Virus record (IMG/VR): IMGVR_UViG_3300049729_000226 | Coordinates: 1 to 64,000 of that record | Origin: a virus | DNA length: 64,000 bases | Strand: one strand, 5' to 3' | Part shown: one piece after another, positions 14,691 to 23,507 of the stretch | Layout of the letters: every line of letters begins with the position of its first letter | How positions within the stretch are numbered: the stretch's first letter is position 1 | The notes under the pieces: generated by a model | Databases searched by the model: none | Seen by the model: only the letters and a program-made list of their open reading frames with translations | What the model was told of the DNA's origin: nothing | Position numbers and translations under genes: made by a program

Positions 14691-15276
14691 TAAGTATAAT
14701 CTTTCCACTTAGAGTCAGAGAGGAAAGGATGGGCCGGTCATATTCTGGTTGATCTCTCTCTTCTTTATAGATCACCGTCTTCACATTATTGATAATAATG
14801 GACTTAAAGCAATCCAAACACGGAACGGCTGTATTAAAGAGTACCAACCCCTCCTGTCTAGGAAGTATGGAGTTGACAGGATGTTCCAGACTCAACTGGG
14901 TCAAAGCAGACACTTCAGCATGAACAGTGAGCCGGCAAGTGACCGCTGGGATGCAACCAATCTTCCGGCAGTCACCCTTCAGACCCTCCGGTTTCACGTT
15001 GGCTCCCCAGCTGAGAATTGCCAGGTTCCGGTCAGTCACAACACAACCCATCTTTCGACGTTCACATTCAGCCGTCTCGGCAACTTCATCGATGCGATCG
15101 AAGATACCTGCGACTGACTGCTCGTCAAATTGTGGGATATTTGGGCTGATCTCATGAGGTTCAGCATCAATCCAGTCAAAGGACCGGGCATAGTAGGCTA
15201 TGCGATGTCCTGGATCAAGTTCTAGCCTCACCTTGTACGAGTTGAACGGAACATACAATCTTTGAGTGAATTTCAT
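14677..15276 (-). CDS. deoxycytidylate deaminase family protein
   Basis: The product is 199 aa. The zinc-dependent cytidine/dCMP deaminase signature is present: TVHAEVSAL (H-A-E) and VPCLDCFKS (PCxxC). Upstream are AECERRKMGCVVTDRNLAILSWGAN, which fits substrate-binding dCMP deaminases, and an additional CRKIGCIPAVTC cysteine group. It would convert dCMP to dUMP to feed dTMP synthesis, in line with phage nucleotide metabolism and the RNR at 38-42 kb. The N-terminal 60 residues are extra relative to the minimal domain. Its ATG overlaps the stop of the coiled-coil gene. Confidence 0.85.
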   Translation of the reverse strand: MKFTQRLYVPFNSYKVRLELDPGHRIAYYARSFDWIDAEPHEISPNIPQFDEQSVAGIFDRIDEVAETAECERRKMGCVVTDRNLAILSWGANVKPEGLKGDCRKIGCIPAVTCRLTVHAEVSALTQLSLEHPVNSILPRQEGLVLFNTAVPCLDCFKSIIINNVKTVIYKEERDQPEYDRPILSSLTLSGKIILIKVS

Positions 15277-15557
15277 ACTCCCTCATACTCTCTTAGGAGA
15301 GCTTCTCCTTTGGAGATTTCCTCGGTGATTTCGACCAGCTTGGCAGCCAGCGACTGTTCGAGCTCAGTGGCCTTGGCCTGCATCTCGTCGGCACTCATGT
15401 CTTCGGGATCGGCCACGCCGTATTCGCGCAACTTGTTCAGAGCTTCGGAGAGTTTCTGCTCTTCGATTCCGGCCTCGCGAATCAGTTGATCCTTCTTGCC
15501 AAGTAGGACCTTCTGTCGGTTTTGGACATCGCGCAGGAGAGTTTGGGTATCGGGCAT
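15273..15557 (-). CDS. small coiled-coil protein next to the half-Rad50 gene, 94 aa
   Basis: ATG 15557 follows directly after the ATPase gene's stop. The sequence is almost entirely heptad-like and charged (TLLRDVQNRQKVLLGKKDQLIREAGIEEQKLSEALNKLREYG, KATELEQSLAAKLVEITEEISKGEALLREYE). It has no ATPase motif, so it is not the missing C-terminal lobe of Rad50. Given its position it may be an accessory coiled-coil partner. That is inference. Confidence 0.6.
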   Translation of the reverse strand: MPDTQTLLRDVQNRQKVLLGKKDQLIREAGIEEQKLSEALNKLREYGVADPEDMSADEMQAKATELEQSLAAKLVEITEEISKGEALLREYEGV

Positions 15558-15558
15558 T

Positions 15559-16764
15559 CTAGACCTCGTGGATACAGAAACTGGCACCACACTTGGGGCA
15601 GGTGACTGAATCCTTCAACCTGCGCTCTTCCTCAATGGTTTTCCTGAGTTCAGCTTCTTCCTCTTCGTTTTCTTCAAGGACATTGATTGCTGACTGCAGG
15701 CGCTGCTGACAACTACCCACTGAGGACATAAGTGAAGCGGCTTGTCTTAGATACCCAACCAAGGCTCTGATGTCCTTGATTTCTTCCAACCCGTTATCAG
15801 TGTTGGAAATGACGCTATCTACAGCATCGGAGATATGCTCTCCAGAGGCTTTCTTGCTTCTAAGTAGGACTGCTGTACTGTCTAACTGGGCAATCATGCG
15901 ATACAAGGCGAGTAACTCGCTCCACATATCCCTGACTGTCGATAACCGGGTAATTGCCTGACCAAGCAGCGTGTCGCGCTTCTTGATGATAGCACTCTTT
16001 TCCAGCCAAGTTATCAAGGACTGTAAGTTGGCGACCTCGTCCAATGGCGGAGCAGTTATGTTGGAGATTAGTTGGCGAAGTGAATTGAACTTATCCAAAC
16101 TTACAGCGGATTCTTGATACAAGAAGTTCAAGGTCTCAAATCCCTTGGCTTCGCTCTCTAGCAGAACCAGACCTTCCATGATCGGAGTGACATTGGTCTG
16201 AATCTCGGTCAGCTTGTGCTTACGAGTCTCCGCCTCATTGATCTCAGTAGCAATGGACTTCGCCTCTGAGCCTTTCTGTTGAATCCTGGTGTTAGTCTCG
16301 CGCTTCCCCATCTCGAGCTTCTCAGTCGACGAGAAGGCCCCAAGGATGGCGTTCATTTGAGTTGGCCCAACATCCTGAAGCATGAACTTCGAATCGTGCT
16401 GATTCGAAAAGATGGGGTCGAGCTTTGTGTCACCGATTTCGATGATCCCCATGTTCAGAGCTTTGACTTCATCGGGGATCTCGAGTGCTCCACGCTTGAG
16501 GAGCTTGCCATCGATGAGGTACTTGTTGCTGTCGCCGACGGATCGTTTGATAGTGATTTTGTGACCCCCAATTTCGAGGGTCACTTCGGTATCTTCTTCT
16601 CCCACCCGGATCTGATCTGCTTCGATCTCATTCCGAATTAGACCTTGCAGAGCACGAACAGCAGCACTCTTGCCGGTGTCACTGTCGCCAACCAGGACGG
16701 TCAGTTTTCCCAGGGCCAGTGAAAACTCTTCCCATGGTTGGAAGTTCTTGGCAGACAGTTTCAT
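15559..16764 (-). CDS. Rad50/SbcC-like ATPase, N-terminal half only
   Basis: The product is 401 aa. The N-terminus MKLSAKNFQPWEEFSLALGKLTVLVGDSDTGKSAAVRAL has a Walker A (GDSDTGKS) in the Rad50/SMC context. Residues about 130-370 are long coiled coil. The protein ends with CPKCGASFCIHEV, a CxxC like the zinc hook at the Rad50 apex. The ABC signature and Walker B lobe that normally follow the returning coil are missing. It pairs with the SbcD-like nuclease in the same operon. Its ATG overlaps the recA stop. Confidence 0.75.
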   Translation of the reverse strand: MKLSAKNFQPWEEFSLALGKLTVLVGDSDTGKSAAVRALQGLIRNEIEADQIRVGEEDTEVTLEIGGHKITIKRSVGDSNKYLIDGKLLKRGALEIPDEVKALNMGIIEIGDTKLDPIFSNQHDSKFMLQDVGPTQMNAILGAFSSTEKLEMGKRETNTRIQQKGSEAKSIATEINEAETRKHKLTEIQTNVTPIMEGLVLLESEAKGFETLNFLYQESAVSLDKFNSLRQLISNITAPPLDEVANLQSLITWLEKSAIIKKRDTLLGQAITRLSTVRDMWSELLALYRMIAQLDSTAVLLRSKKASGEHISDAVDSVISNTDNGLEEIKDIRALVGYLRQAASLMSSVGSCQQRLQSAINVLEENEEEEAELRKTIEEERRLKDSVTCPKCGASFCIHEV

Positions 16765-18044
16765 CAGAAGGTCTCTACATCCCCATCCTTGACATCTTCA
16801 ACTTCAAACTTCTTGTTGACGAAGACCTCGTCATCATCGAAGGCTGCTTCCTCACCCTTGACATAGGTAGCCAGGGCAGAATCAACCTCACACTCGAACT
16901 CGGTGGAGTCGACTGTGTTCACCAAGAGCTTGCGAAGTTCACCCAGAATCTCCGGATTCTGATTGATGACCAGATCCTGGATCGCCGCGTCCTTGGATGC
17001 ATACTTGATGATGGCCTCGTCAGGGTTCTTGCCGACGAAGTAGGTGCGACCGATGTAGTCGATGAACTTGTAGCGACGTCCCAGCTGGCGAACAGAGATG
17101 TTCTCGTCCACTCCAAGACCAGTTCTGAGCCAGAGAGTTCCCTCGCGGAAACCTCCACCGGTCACCTTGTTCTTCAATGAGCGAGCACGAATCTGAGTGA
17201 CAGCAAAGGGTCCCTTATTGTCACCTGGCTCGATGATGAACGGATCGTCAGCGAATCCACCGGCTCGGAATGCCTTCACGGTCTTCAGTTCCAGCATGTA
17301 GGACGTGTTGTAGCGATTCGCCATTCCGCCGGGAAGAGTGTAGGGGAGGTTGGTGAATGATGGGTACTTCTGTGCCCACTTGGCGTCGTTTCCGTCCTCG
17401 ATGCGTGCTCTCTGCTGGTTGATCATGATGAAGATGCAATCATGCTCAGCAGCGTGAGGCAGAAGAACGTCGTAGAAGTCTTGAATGGCCTTGGCGTGTT
17501 TACCCACGGTTGCCTTGAATGCGGCACCCGACTGAATGTCCTTTTCGTCGACCTTGGACTTCATGCGAGGAATGGAGTCAAACACGAAGAAGCGGCAGCC
17601 GGCATTCATCAGGTCGATGACATCCTTGGCACTCTGCTCGATGCTGTCAGGCTTCTTGATGAAGACCATGCTCTCGTCAATGCCCATGACCCTGGCATAC
17701 TTGCTGTTGGTGGTGCGCTCGAAGTCGAACGCTGCAGCAGGCTCGCCGGTCTGACGTTGGTAGTTGGCAATGATCCCCAGAGTGAGAGTCGACTTGCCGG
17801 CTCCTTCATTACCGTGGATGTGAATTACACGACCACCATGACAAACCCCTCTCCAGCCCAAGACCTGGTCCATAGTCAGGAAGCCGAACGGAACGAAGGT
17901 CTCGTCGACGTTCTCTTCAAGGACACGCCAGTCTCCCTTGGACTGGGCCTTATACTTGAGGAACTGTTCACGACGATCCTGAATGGTGAAGACGCGGGTG
18001 TTGATGCTGCTTCCTGCAGATTTCTTGACGGTTGGCGCGGCCAT
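16764..18044 (-). CDS. RecA/UvsX-like recombinase
   Basis: The product is 426 aa, starting behind GAGGAG. The RecA core is clear: Walker A GNEGAGKST, then AAFDFERTTNSKYARVMGID, Walker B RFFVFDSIPRM, and an INQQR box (FIMINQQRARIED) followed by LPGGMANRYNTSYMLEL. A C-terminal extension is acidic. The protein would form ATP-dependent filaments on ssDNA for strand exchange. It is longer than bacterial RecA, with a C-terminal KFIDYIGRTYFVGKNPDEAI part. It lies in an operon with the resolvase, nuclease and ATPase genes. Confidence 0.92.
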   Translation of the reverse strand: MAAPTVKKSAGSSINTRVFTIQDRREQFLKYKAQSKGDWRVLEENVDETFVPFGFLTMDQVLGWRGVCHGGRVIHIHGNEGAGKSTLTLGIIANYQRQTGEPAAAFDFERTTNSKYARVMGIDESMVFIKKPDSIEQSAKDVIDLMNAGCRFFVFDSIPRMKSKVDEKDIQSGAAFKATVGKHAKAIQDFYDVLLPHAAEHDCIFIMINQQRARIEDGNDAKWAQKYPSFTNLPYTLPGGMANRYNTSYMLELKTVKAFRAGGFADDPFIIEPGDNKGPFAVTQIRARSLKNKVTGGGFREGTLWLRTGLGVDENISVRQLGRRYKFIDYIGRTYFVGKNPDEAIIKYASKDAAIQDLVINQNPEILGELRKLLVNTVDSTEFECEVDSALATYVKGEEAAFDDDEVFVNKKFEVEDVKDGDVETF

Positions 18045-18056
18045 AATCTCCTCGGT

Positions 18057-18578
18057 TTACTGGTTTGTCAGAGCATAGTGTGCAAGCAGAAGCGCATCAG
18101 CCCTTCCTAGATGCCCGATAGTTCTGCCACGATACTCATGGCATAGTTCACTGGCACTGTCCGGATAAAGTTGGACTGCTCTCTGTACAGCAGCTTCTTT
18201 CTCCTTGGGCATATCCTTCATGATCTTGACCTTCCAAGTGGCCGGATGCACGAGAGAATACGGAATGTGATAAGCCGAAAGCATGCCTCTCCACAGGCCA
18301 AATCCCATGCCAAAGTTGAACATGGAAGTGACACCCTGACCAGGCATCGCCGACACCTTCTCTAATACGCAGGTGGCCTCATCTGCGGAGTCTGCAAAGG
18401 CTTTCAATGCCCTTGCCATGTCGATTTCGTTGTACTCGGATTTGTTCTTGGTTCCGCTCTTCACCTGGAACATGGCAGGGTCATAGAATTCCACGGAGGT
18501 TACAGCACTGTCCACCACCGTGATGCAAGCTATGGCTCCAGTTTGCCCGGGATCAATTCCTAGATAGACCTTCTTCAT
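18057..18578 (-). CDS. RuvC-like Holliday junction resolvase
   Basis: The product is 173 aa behind AGGGAG. The RNase H-fold signatures are YLGIDPGQTGAIA (first Asp), CVLEKVSAMPGQG (Glu), and GRADALLLAHYA (last acids), as in phage RuvC-like proteins. It would cut four-way junctions during recombination and before packaging. Length matches bacterial RuvC. It overlaps the exonuclease stop by 4 bases (ATGA). Confidence 0.88.
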   Translation of the reverse strand: MKKVYLGIDPGQTGAIACITVVDSAVTSVEFYDPAMFQVKSGTKNKSEYNEIDMARALKAFADSADEATCVLEKVSAMPGQGVTSMFNFGMGFGLWRGMLSAYHIPYSLVHPATWKVKIMKDMPKEKEAAVQRAVQLYPDSASELCHEYRGRTIGHLGRADALLLAHYALTNQ

Positions 18579-19318
18579 TGCTGCTCCCTGTTCGGTGTGA
18601 ATGGCTTGACCAGAGGAAACGGCTGGGCAGTGAATCCCAACTTGAGTGCCTCCTGCTGCTCTTCTTCCAGTTCACACTCCTTGATGTCCTTGAGCCACTT
18701 CTTGCCTTCGCTCTTCCAGTAGAATCCGCCGGTCTTGGCCAGTTCCCGGTTTTCGTAGGACACAATGGCCTCGATCGTCAGCATCGGAGAGCGAGCCATT
18801 CTCATGACCTCATCCAACGGATAACGATCAAGGATCACGAGCATCGTCATGACATCGAACAGAGCTCTGTGTGGGAACGGATTGAGGAATCCATGTTCGG
18901 CTGCCATGTAGGTCAGCTTCTTGGCCGCCTTGCGAGGCATCTTGAGATCGGTCATGGTATCGATCCAGACCTTGTCTTCGATCTCAAGGTCGTGCTTCTT
19001 GCACCACTTGTTGAGGAAGAACTTGTCAAATCTGTTGCCGTTATGTGCACAAACTGCCTCTGCCTGATTGTACCAGCGAAGGAGTTGCTTCAGTCCATTT
19101 TCAGATGTGTATCCCTGCTGTTCACACAGTTGTGGCGTGATGCCTGTGATGTTCTGACAGGCCTCGTCCCAGACAGGGTTGATAGGATTGACCAGATACC
19201 CTATGGATTTGAGAGGAGCATGTAGTTCAGTACTCCAAAGAACTGCGCCAACTTCAGTGATGGAGTGAAGTTCAGGCTCCATTCCTGAGGTTTCGAAATC
19301 TAATCCGAGAATGATCAA
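18575..19318 (-). CDS. DnaQ-like DEDD 3'-5' exonuclease
   Basis: The product is 247 aa. Exo I is GLDFETSG with D-x-E, Exo II is AVCAHNGNRFDKFFL, and Exo III is FPHRALFDVMTMLVIL with H-x-x-x-x-D, so it is the DEDDh class. The C-terminal 70 residues are an extension seen in some phage and bacterial ExoX/DnaQ proteins. Likely roles are proofreading or end trimming in replication or recombination. A terminator-like hairpin separates it from the ssDNA-binding candidate upstream. Confidence 0.88.
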   Translation of the reverse strand: MIILGLDFETSGMEPELHSITEVGAVLWSTELHAPLKSIGYLVNPINPVWDEACQNITGITPQLCEQQGYTSENGLKQLLRWYNQAEAVCAHNGNRFDKFFLNKWCKKHDLEIEDKVWIDTMTDLKMPRKAAKKLTYMAAEHGFLNPFPHRALFDVMTMLVILDRYPLDEVMRMARSPMLTIEAIVSYENRELAKTGGFYWKSEGKKWLKDIKECELEEEQQEALKLGFTAQPFPLVKPFTPNREQQ

Positions 19319-19345
19319 TCACTTGCCTCAGTGAATCAAAGAGAA

Positions 19346-19368
19346 TAGGAGGGGTTGCCCCCTCCCTT
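19346..19368 (-). terminator. GC-rich terminator-like hairpin
   Basis: On the minus strand GGAGGGGGCAACCCCTCC is followed by TATTCTCTTT. It lies in the gap between the ssDNA-binding candidate and the exonuclease gene. The tail is moderately T-rich, so partial termination on the minus strand is plausible. Confidence 0.55.
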
Positions 19369-19380
19369 TTCTCCTCTTGG

Positions 19381-20253
19381 TTAGAGCTCTTCCACGTCAT
19401 CCAGGGACTGGTCTTCGGCACCGGCCACCAGAGACTGAAGAACGATCTTCATCTCTGCCAGTGATACCTTCTTGCCCAGCTTGGAATTCAACTTCTTGCG
19501 GTCCATGAACTTGGCACAAGCCTCCTTGACTTCGGCGACGAGTGCTTCGTTCTGGCGCCAGCGAGCGTTGTCGGTGGCCATGACGAACTTGTATCCGATA
19601 CCGCTGTCCTTGTGGGTCATCACGATATCGAGGTCAGTCACAACCTTACCTTCGGGAGCCAGTTCGCTGATGTCGCGGTAGTTGGTCTGTCCCAGCTGAA
19701 CGTATTCAATTGCCCATTCAATGGGAGGAACTCTACCGTGTTCATCCTTGCGATACTTGCCATCCTTGGAAGGAGCATTGGTGTAGTGAAGTACCAGAGC
19801 AGCAATCGTCAACTGACCGTCTTCTGCCAACTTCTTGCAGCAGAGGCCAGGTTCATCTTCAGTCGCCAGGCAACGGAACGTGCCCTTCTTGTCGATGAAA
19901 TGAGTGAGTGCTCTCAGAGGCTTGAGCCAGGGGATGATGGCGAAGCGGACAGCCTTGCCCTTCTCAGGACGGAGGCGATCCAGGCCACCAGAACGGGACA
20001 TGGTCTTTTCATCTCCCCATTCCAGTTCATCAGCGATGCTGTCATCAGTCGCGGCGGCGGCGGACTTCTTGCCCTTGATTACAGGCTCGTCGTCATCACC
20101 TTCGTCTGCTCCTGAGGCAGCAGTCGTCTTCTTCTCAGGCTCTGCGGTCTTCTTGGTTTCAGGCTCTTCAGCCTTCTTGACTTCCGGTTCAGTCGTCTTC
20201 TTTGCGGTTACAGCAGCGTCGAGTTCGTCGTCAATTTCAGTGAATTTTGCCAC
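19381..20253 (-). CDS. probable single-stranded DNA-binding protein (gp32-like)
   Basis: The product is 290 aa, starting at GTG 20253 behind GGAGA. It has a long low-complexity charged N-terminus (Lys/Glu/Ala repeats), then VRFAIIPWLKPLRALTHFID and a Cys cluster FRCLATEDEPGLCCKKL. Next come AALVLHYTNA, PIEWAIEYVQLGQTNYRDI, DLDIVMTHKDSGIGYKF and an acidic C-terminus (DQSLDDVEEL). The central block with a metal-binding Cys group and an acidic tail matches the layout of T4 gp32-type ssDNA-binding proteins. The acidic tail would contact partners. Assignment rests on layout and on the recombination operon context. Confidence 0.6.
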   Translation of the reverse strand: MAKFTEIDDELDAAVTAKKTTEPEVKKAEEPETKKTAEPEKKTTAASGADEGDDDEPVIKGKKSAAAATDDSIADELEWGDEKTMSRSGGLDRLRPEKGKAVRFAIIPWLKPLRALTHFIDKKGTFRCLATEDEPGLCCKKLAEDGQLTIAALVLHYTNAPSKDGKYRKDEHGRVPPIEWAIEYVQLGQTNYRDISELAPEGKVVTDLDIVMTHKDSGIGYKFVMATDNARWRQNEALVAEVKEACAKFMDRKKLNSKLGKKVSLAEMKIVLQSLVAGAEDQSLDDVEEL

Positions 20254-20335
20254 GTTGTTATCTCCAGTGTTAGTTTGGATTGCGTCGTAGACGCTGGGTA
20301 TTTAATACTGTTACTAGGCTCTAGCCGGCAGATAA

Positions 20336-20653
20336 CTACTTGACTACTTCCAGCTTACGCAGGTCACCCAGCGTGGTGAACTTCACCTTGCGCTTGGTGC
20401 TGGTCTGAGTAAGTTCACCGTTGCGGAATGGGTTCTTGCGGAGCTTGCCCAAGTTGTGCTTCACGATCAGCTTTCCGAGACTCGGAACGCGAAGGGTGTA
20501 GCCATCTTGGTCAATATGTGAACTCACGATCTGGTAGACGCTGTCGAAGACTGCCTTGGTAATCTTCTCAGCTTCCTTCTTCTCGGTAAGTCCCAGCGCA
20601 GTTTGCACGGCAGCGACGATCTGCTCCGGCCCTTCCATCGGAAGTTTTGCCAT
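20336..20653 (-). CDS. HU/IHF-like DNA-binding protein
   Basis: The product is 105 aa from ATG 20653 behind AAGGTGAT. Helical N-terminal residues (EAEKITKAVFDSVYQIVSSHI) are followed by YTLRVPSLGKLIVKHNLGKLRKNPFRNGELTQTSTKRKVKFTTLGDLRKLE. This corresponds to the HU arm and its G-x-x-x-x-NP-x-x-G signature. It would bend or coat DNA. A slightly long N-terminus is the only difference from bacterial HU. Confidence 0.8.
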   Translation of the reverse strand: MAKLPMEGPEQIVAAVQTALGLTEKKEAEKITKAVFDSVYQIVSSHIDQDGYTLRVPSLGKLIVKHNLGKLRKNPFRNGELTQTSTKRKVKFTTLGDLRKLEVVK

Positions 20654-20731
20654 TGGTTGAATCACCTTTCTCTGTCAGAGAGTAATCCCTGAAGATTGAT
20701 GATTCTGAATACTGGGAAATGGTGGATTTTG

Positions 20732-21499
20732 CTAGTTCCATATCTTAGAAATTTGAAGGGCACACACGAAAGCACTGGATTTTCGAACACGCCATTTTGA
20801 TAAACATCTAATCGATTGGTCCACTCTCCCCAGGTCAAGCGATATCTGGCGTAATCTATTGAATCTCGTTTGACTGATGCCGAACTTACGAGCAGCCGGG
20901 AAATCGTTCTCATGGGCAAAGACGTAGCCAACCAAGTCACGATACAATACATTCAATCGATAGGATGGTTCTACTTCCGCTGGAATCCAGTGATTACTTT
21001 CCCAGGGTGCTGGCCATAGGGGAGCACTCTTCAGAGGTACATCACCAGTTAGCTGCCACACAGCCTCCCACAGTGCTCCGCGTATGTCTACAATTTCCGA
21101 TTCACGGCATACCTCACGACTAACTGCTTCTAACTTCTCTTTTACTGGCTTTTCTTCACCAAGGATCTCAGATGCCACCCTCACGAGAGCATTCATTCCT
21201 GCTGATCCACTCTCTAAGGGTTGAATGGACCAGATGCCAGTTTTCTTCTTGACATCAGGACTCAGATCAATGCAGTTCGAAGATGTGACTCGCAGGAGGA
21301 GATTCTCATCCTTCCCCAGTAAGTCATCATCCTTGACAGTTTCTCTATCCTGGCACACCAAATCCAAGAGTTGTTCAGCGAACCGGATCTGCGCTCTGTC
21401 GAACCCAACCAAGATGTTGTTCTTGGACCTCGACTTCTTGCTGATCAGGAGAGGAACCTGAGGGAACTCAGTGGCGGTGTTGTTCTTTACTTTGACCAT
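20732..21499 (-). CDS. hypothetical protein, 255 aa
   Basis: It begins at ATG 21499, overlapping the HAD gene's stop by 13 bases. It is soluble and helical. The segment YVFAHENDFPAARKFGISQTRFNRLRQISLDLGRV near the C-terminus could be a helix-turn-helix. The middle (LVRVASEILGEEKPVKEKLEAVSREV) is charged. No enzyme motif. Its neighbours are the HU-like protein and replication genes, but this does not fix a role. Confidence 0.55.
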   Translation of the reverse strand: MVKVKNNTATEFPQVPLLISKKSRSKNNILVGFDRAQIRFAEQLLDLVCQDRETVKDDDLLGKDENLLLRVTSSNCIDLSPDVKKKTGIWSIQPLESGSAGMNALVRVASEILGEEKPVKEKLEAVSREVCRESEIVDIRGALWEAVWQLTGDVPLKSAPLWPAPWESNHWIPAEVEPSYRLNVLYRDLVGYVFAHENDFPAARKFGISQTRFNRLRQISLDLGRVDQSIRCLSKWRVRKSSAFVCALQISKIWN

Positions 21500-22413
21500 G
21501 GATGCAAATACTCAGGAGCATGAGTACGGACCTCTGCGATCCGCTTGTCTTCGATCTCAACTTCTTCAGTCGCGATGCGAGCCTTGATTGCCAGCACCTT
21601 GTTGATAATCCAGCTTCCAACAGTGGCTTCCTCTCGATAGTCAGCCATTCCCAAGATGTCCAGGAACCCATCCTTCCGGATGATCTCCATCTGCTTGAAA
21701 CCCTTGGCGTTGGCATACACTCCGACCGCGAACCCGCCATACTTGCGGACCTGTTCGAAGGCATAGACGTCGCTGACTCCATCACCAACATAGATCATGT
21801 TCTTGTATGGAATGAGGTACTGCTCCGGAGGCAAAGGGACACAGGCGTCGTAGAAGAATTCAGCACAGCCCTTGGCGATCTCTTCGAGCACTCTGACCTT
21901 GTCAGAGGGGAGCAAGGTCTTGGCTACAGAAACGATGTGACCCTGTGGAACTCGCTGAGGCTTGCCGTCGAGACCTGTCTCCCAAACGTAGTCAAGGAAC
22001 TCCGCTCCTTGGATGTTCTTGTCCTGCACGATAGGCTTGATGGACGGGTGCTCAAGGAGCATGGCCCGGATGCCAGAGGTCACAATGTGGACTTCGGCGC
22101 CAAGTTCATCGAGTTTCTTGATGATCGTGTCAAGGCCAGGGAAGGTGGGTATCTTGCAGCCAATCTCTGTCAAACGAGGATTGTCGAGATCCTTCATCGT
22201 CCCATTACAGGCACATTCCACAAGATAGTTGAGATACTCATGCTCGACGAAGACGCGGGTGTTCAGGTACTTGGTGTCTTCGTGAGCGCGGCGGTGTACT
22301 TCTTCCCAGAAGGTTCGTTCGGGGATGCCATAATGAGTAAAGATGGGACCCTCCATGTACATTGGAGAACATGTATGGTCCCAATCTAAGACGACGGCAA
22401 TTCTCTGTTTCAT
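21487..22413 (-). CDS. HAD-superfamily phosphatase
   Basis: The product is 308 aa. Motif I is VVLDWDHTCS (nucleophile and acid Asp), motif II is VHIVTSG, and motif IV is MIYVGDGVSDVYAF. The segment between I and II is a helical cap, as in phosphoserine-phosphatase-like members. The substrate is unknown; a nucleotide 3' or 5' phosphatase is possible in this context. The C-terminal 50 residues are a charged helix. Confidence 0.8.
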   Translation of the reverse strand: MKQRIAVVLDWDHTCSPMYMEGPIFTHYGIPERTFWEEVHRRAHEDTKYLNTRVFVEHEYLNYLVECACNGTMKDLDNPRLTEIGCKIPTFPGLDTIIKKLDELGAEVHIVTSGIRAMLLEHPSIKPIVQDKNIQGAEFLDYVWETGLDGKPQRVPQGHIVSVAKTLLPSDKVRVLEEIAKGCAEFFYDACVPLPPEQYLIPYKNMIYVGDGVSDVYAFEQVRKYGGFAVGVYANAKGFKQMEIIRKDGFLDILGMADYREEATVGSWIINKVLAIKARIATEEVEIEDKRIAEVRTHAPEYLHPWSK

Positions 22414-22433
22414 TCGTCTCTATTACTGGGTGA

Positions 22434-23459
22434 TTAGTAATCCTTGTCTAACTCCTCAGAAGAAACCTTCTTCAAGTGAACCGTTGCTTTGATAGCCTTC
22501 TGAGTCTCCTCCCAGTACTTGTCCACTGAATGAGGGTCAAGTCCGTTGGCCTCGGCATACTTCTCCCAGAACTCCTCAGTTCTCGTCGCCTTGAAAGCAT
22601 CGATAGCTTCCTGCTGTCCGGAAGTGTACTTTGGCTCCGGAGCTAGGATATCGTTCCAGCGATCGATGGTAAGAAGGAAATCAGGTGAATTCTTGCCACA
22701 TCGTCCAGCAAGGCAGTAACCTGTGATGACTGGCCAATCCTGATGAGGATCGTATGGCCCTTCAAGATGCCACATCACGTCAAAGCGAGGAATCATACTC
22801 TCCCCGGAAGTATTTGAATCAGGAACAGCATACCTGGTATCTCCAAGATTCCAACCAGACCAAGACTGAGGAGGATTGTTTTCCAGTGAAGAATTGGGAC
22901 AATTATCAATGAAGTCGCTGCCGATAACGACAGGTTTGTCGGATTTCAACTGAGTGACGACGTACTTCAATACATAGATGTTTAGTGAGCCTTCAACATA
23001 CCGCTGATACAACCAGCCAGTCTTACGCTCGTACCAGTGATCCCAGTAGTCGTTCTGCATAGTGTGAGACAAAAACTTATCGCCTTGTCCACAGAAAGAA
23101 AGAGCCTGATGAGGCCATTCAATCTTCTCCTCAGTCTTTCCGTAGATCTTCACATTCACTAAAACAGTCCCAATGGAGGTATCTCCGTTTGAAGACTGAG
23201 ATCCATCTATTATATAGATGAGAGGTACATTTCCTAGAGGAGTTCCGGCACTATGCCGAGAATCAACGATATGATCCATCATGTAACTTACGTGTTGGGC
23301 ATGTTCCTTTTCTGGATTGGCCAACCACACCATACCCCAGATAGTGAAAATAACCACGCCCATTGCCAGCAAACTGAAGACCTTCAGCACATAGAAAGCT
23401 AGTTTGAATGGTGCCAGTAAGAACGCTGCTGCTTCTCCAAGCCAACTAAACTGTCCCAT
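22434..23459 (-). CDS. membrane-anchored hypothetical protein, 341 aa
   Basis: ATG 23459 lies eight bases after GGAGG. A hydrophobic segment at about residues 10-45 (AAAFLLAPFKLAFYVLKVFSL, AMGVVIFTIWGMVWL) gives one or two membrane passes. About 290 soluble residues follow, with LGNVPLIYIIDGSQ, scattered Cys (CPNSS, CLAGRCG) and many Trp. Topology suggests an exposed domain. No family recognised. It follows the promoter-like element at 23480-23507. Confidence 0.6.
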   Translation of the reverse strand: MGQFSWLGEAAAFLLAPFKLAFYVLKVFSLLAMGVVIFTIWGMVWLANPEKEHAQHVSYMMDHIVDSRHSAGTPLGNVPLIYIIDGSQSSNGDTSIGTVLVNVKIYGKTEEKIEWPHQALSFCGQGDKFLSHTMQNDYWDHWYERKTGWLYQRYVEGSLNIYVLKYVVTQLKSDKPVVIGSDFIDNCPNSSLENNPPQSWSGWNLGDTRYAVPDSNTSGESMIPRFDVMWHLEGPYDPHQDWPVITGYCLAGRCGKNSPDFLLTIDRWNDILAPEPKYTSGQQEAIDAFKATRTEEFWEKYAEANGLDPHSVDKYWEETQKAIKATVHLKKVSSEELDKDY

Positions 23460-23479
23460 GATGTATCCCTCCAAGAGTA

Positions 23480-23507
23480 TCTACCACTCTGGAAGGCGGA
23501 TCGGTTA
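23480..23507 (-). promoter_or_regulatory. bipartite promoter-like element (TAACCGATCCG-N12-GTAGA)
   Basis: The minus strand reads TAACCGATCCG, 12 bases, then GTAGATACT, then GGAGGG. The TAA is the stop codon of the 241-aa gene upstream. It would drive the membrane-protein gene. Confidence 0.55.

Noticed and set aside
20732-21499. Clamp-loader or sigma-factor assignment for the 255-aa protein
   Set aside because: A possible helix-turn-helix near the C-terminus is too weak, and no AAA+ or sigma region signature is present.
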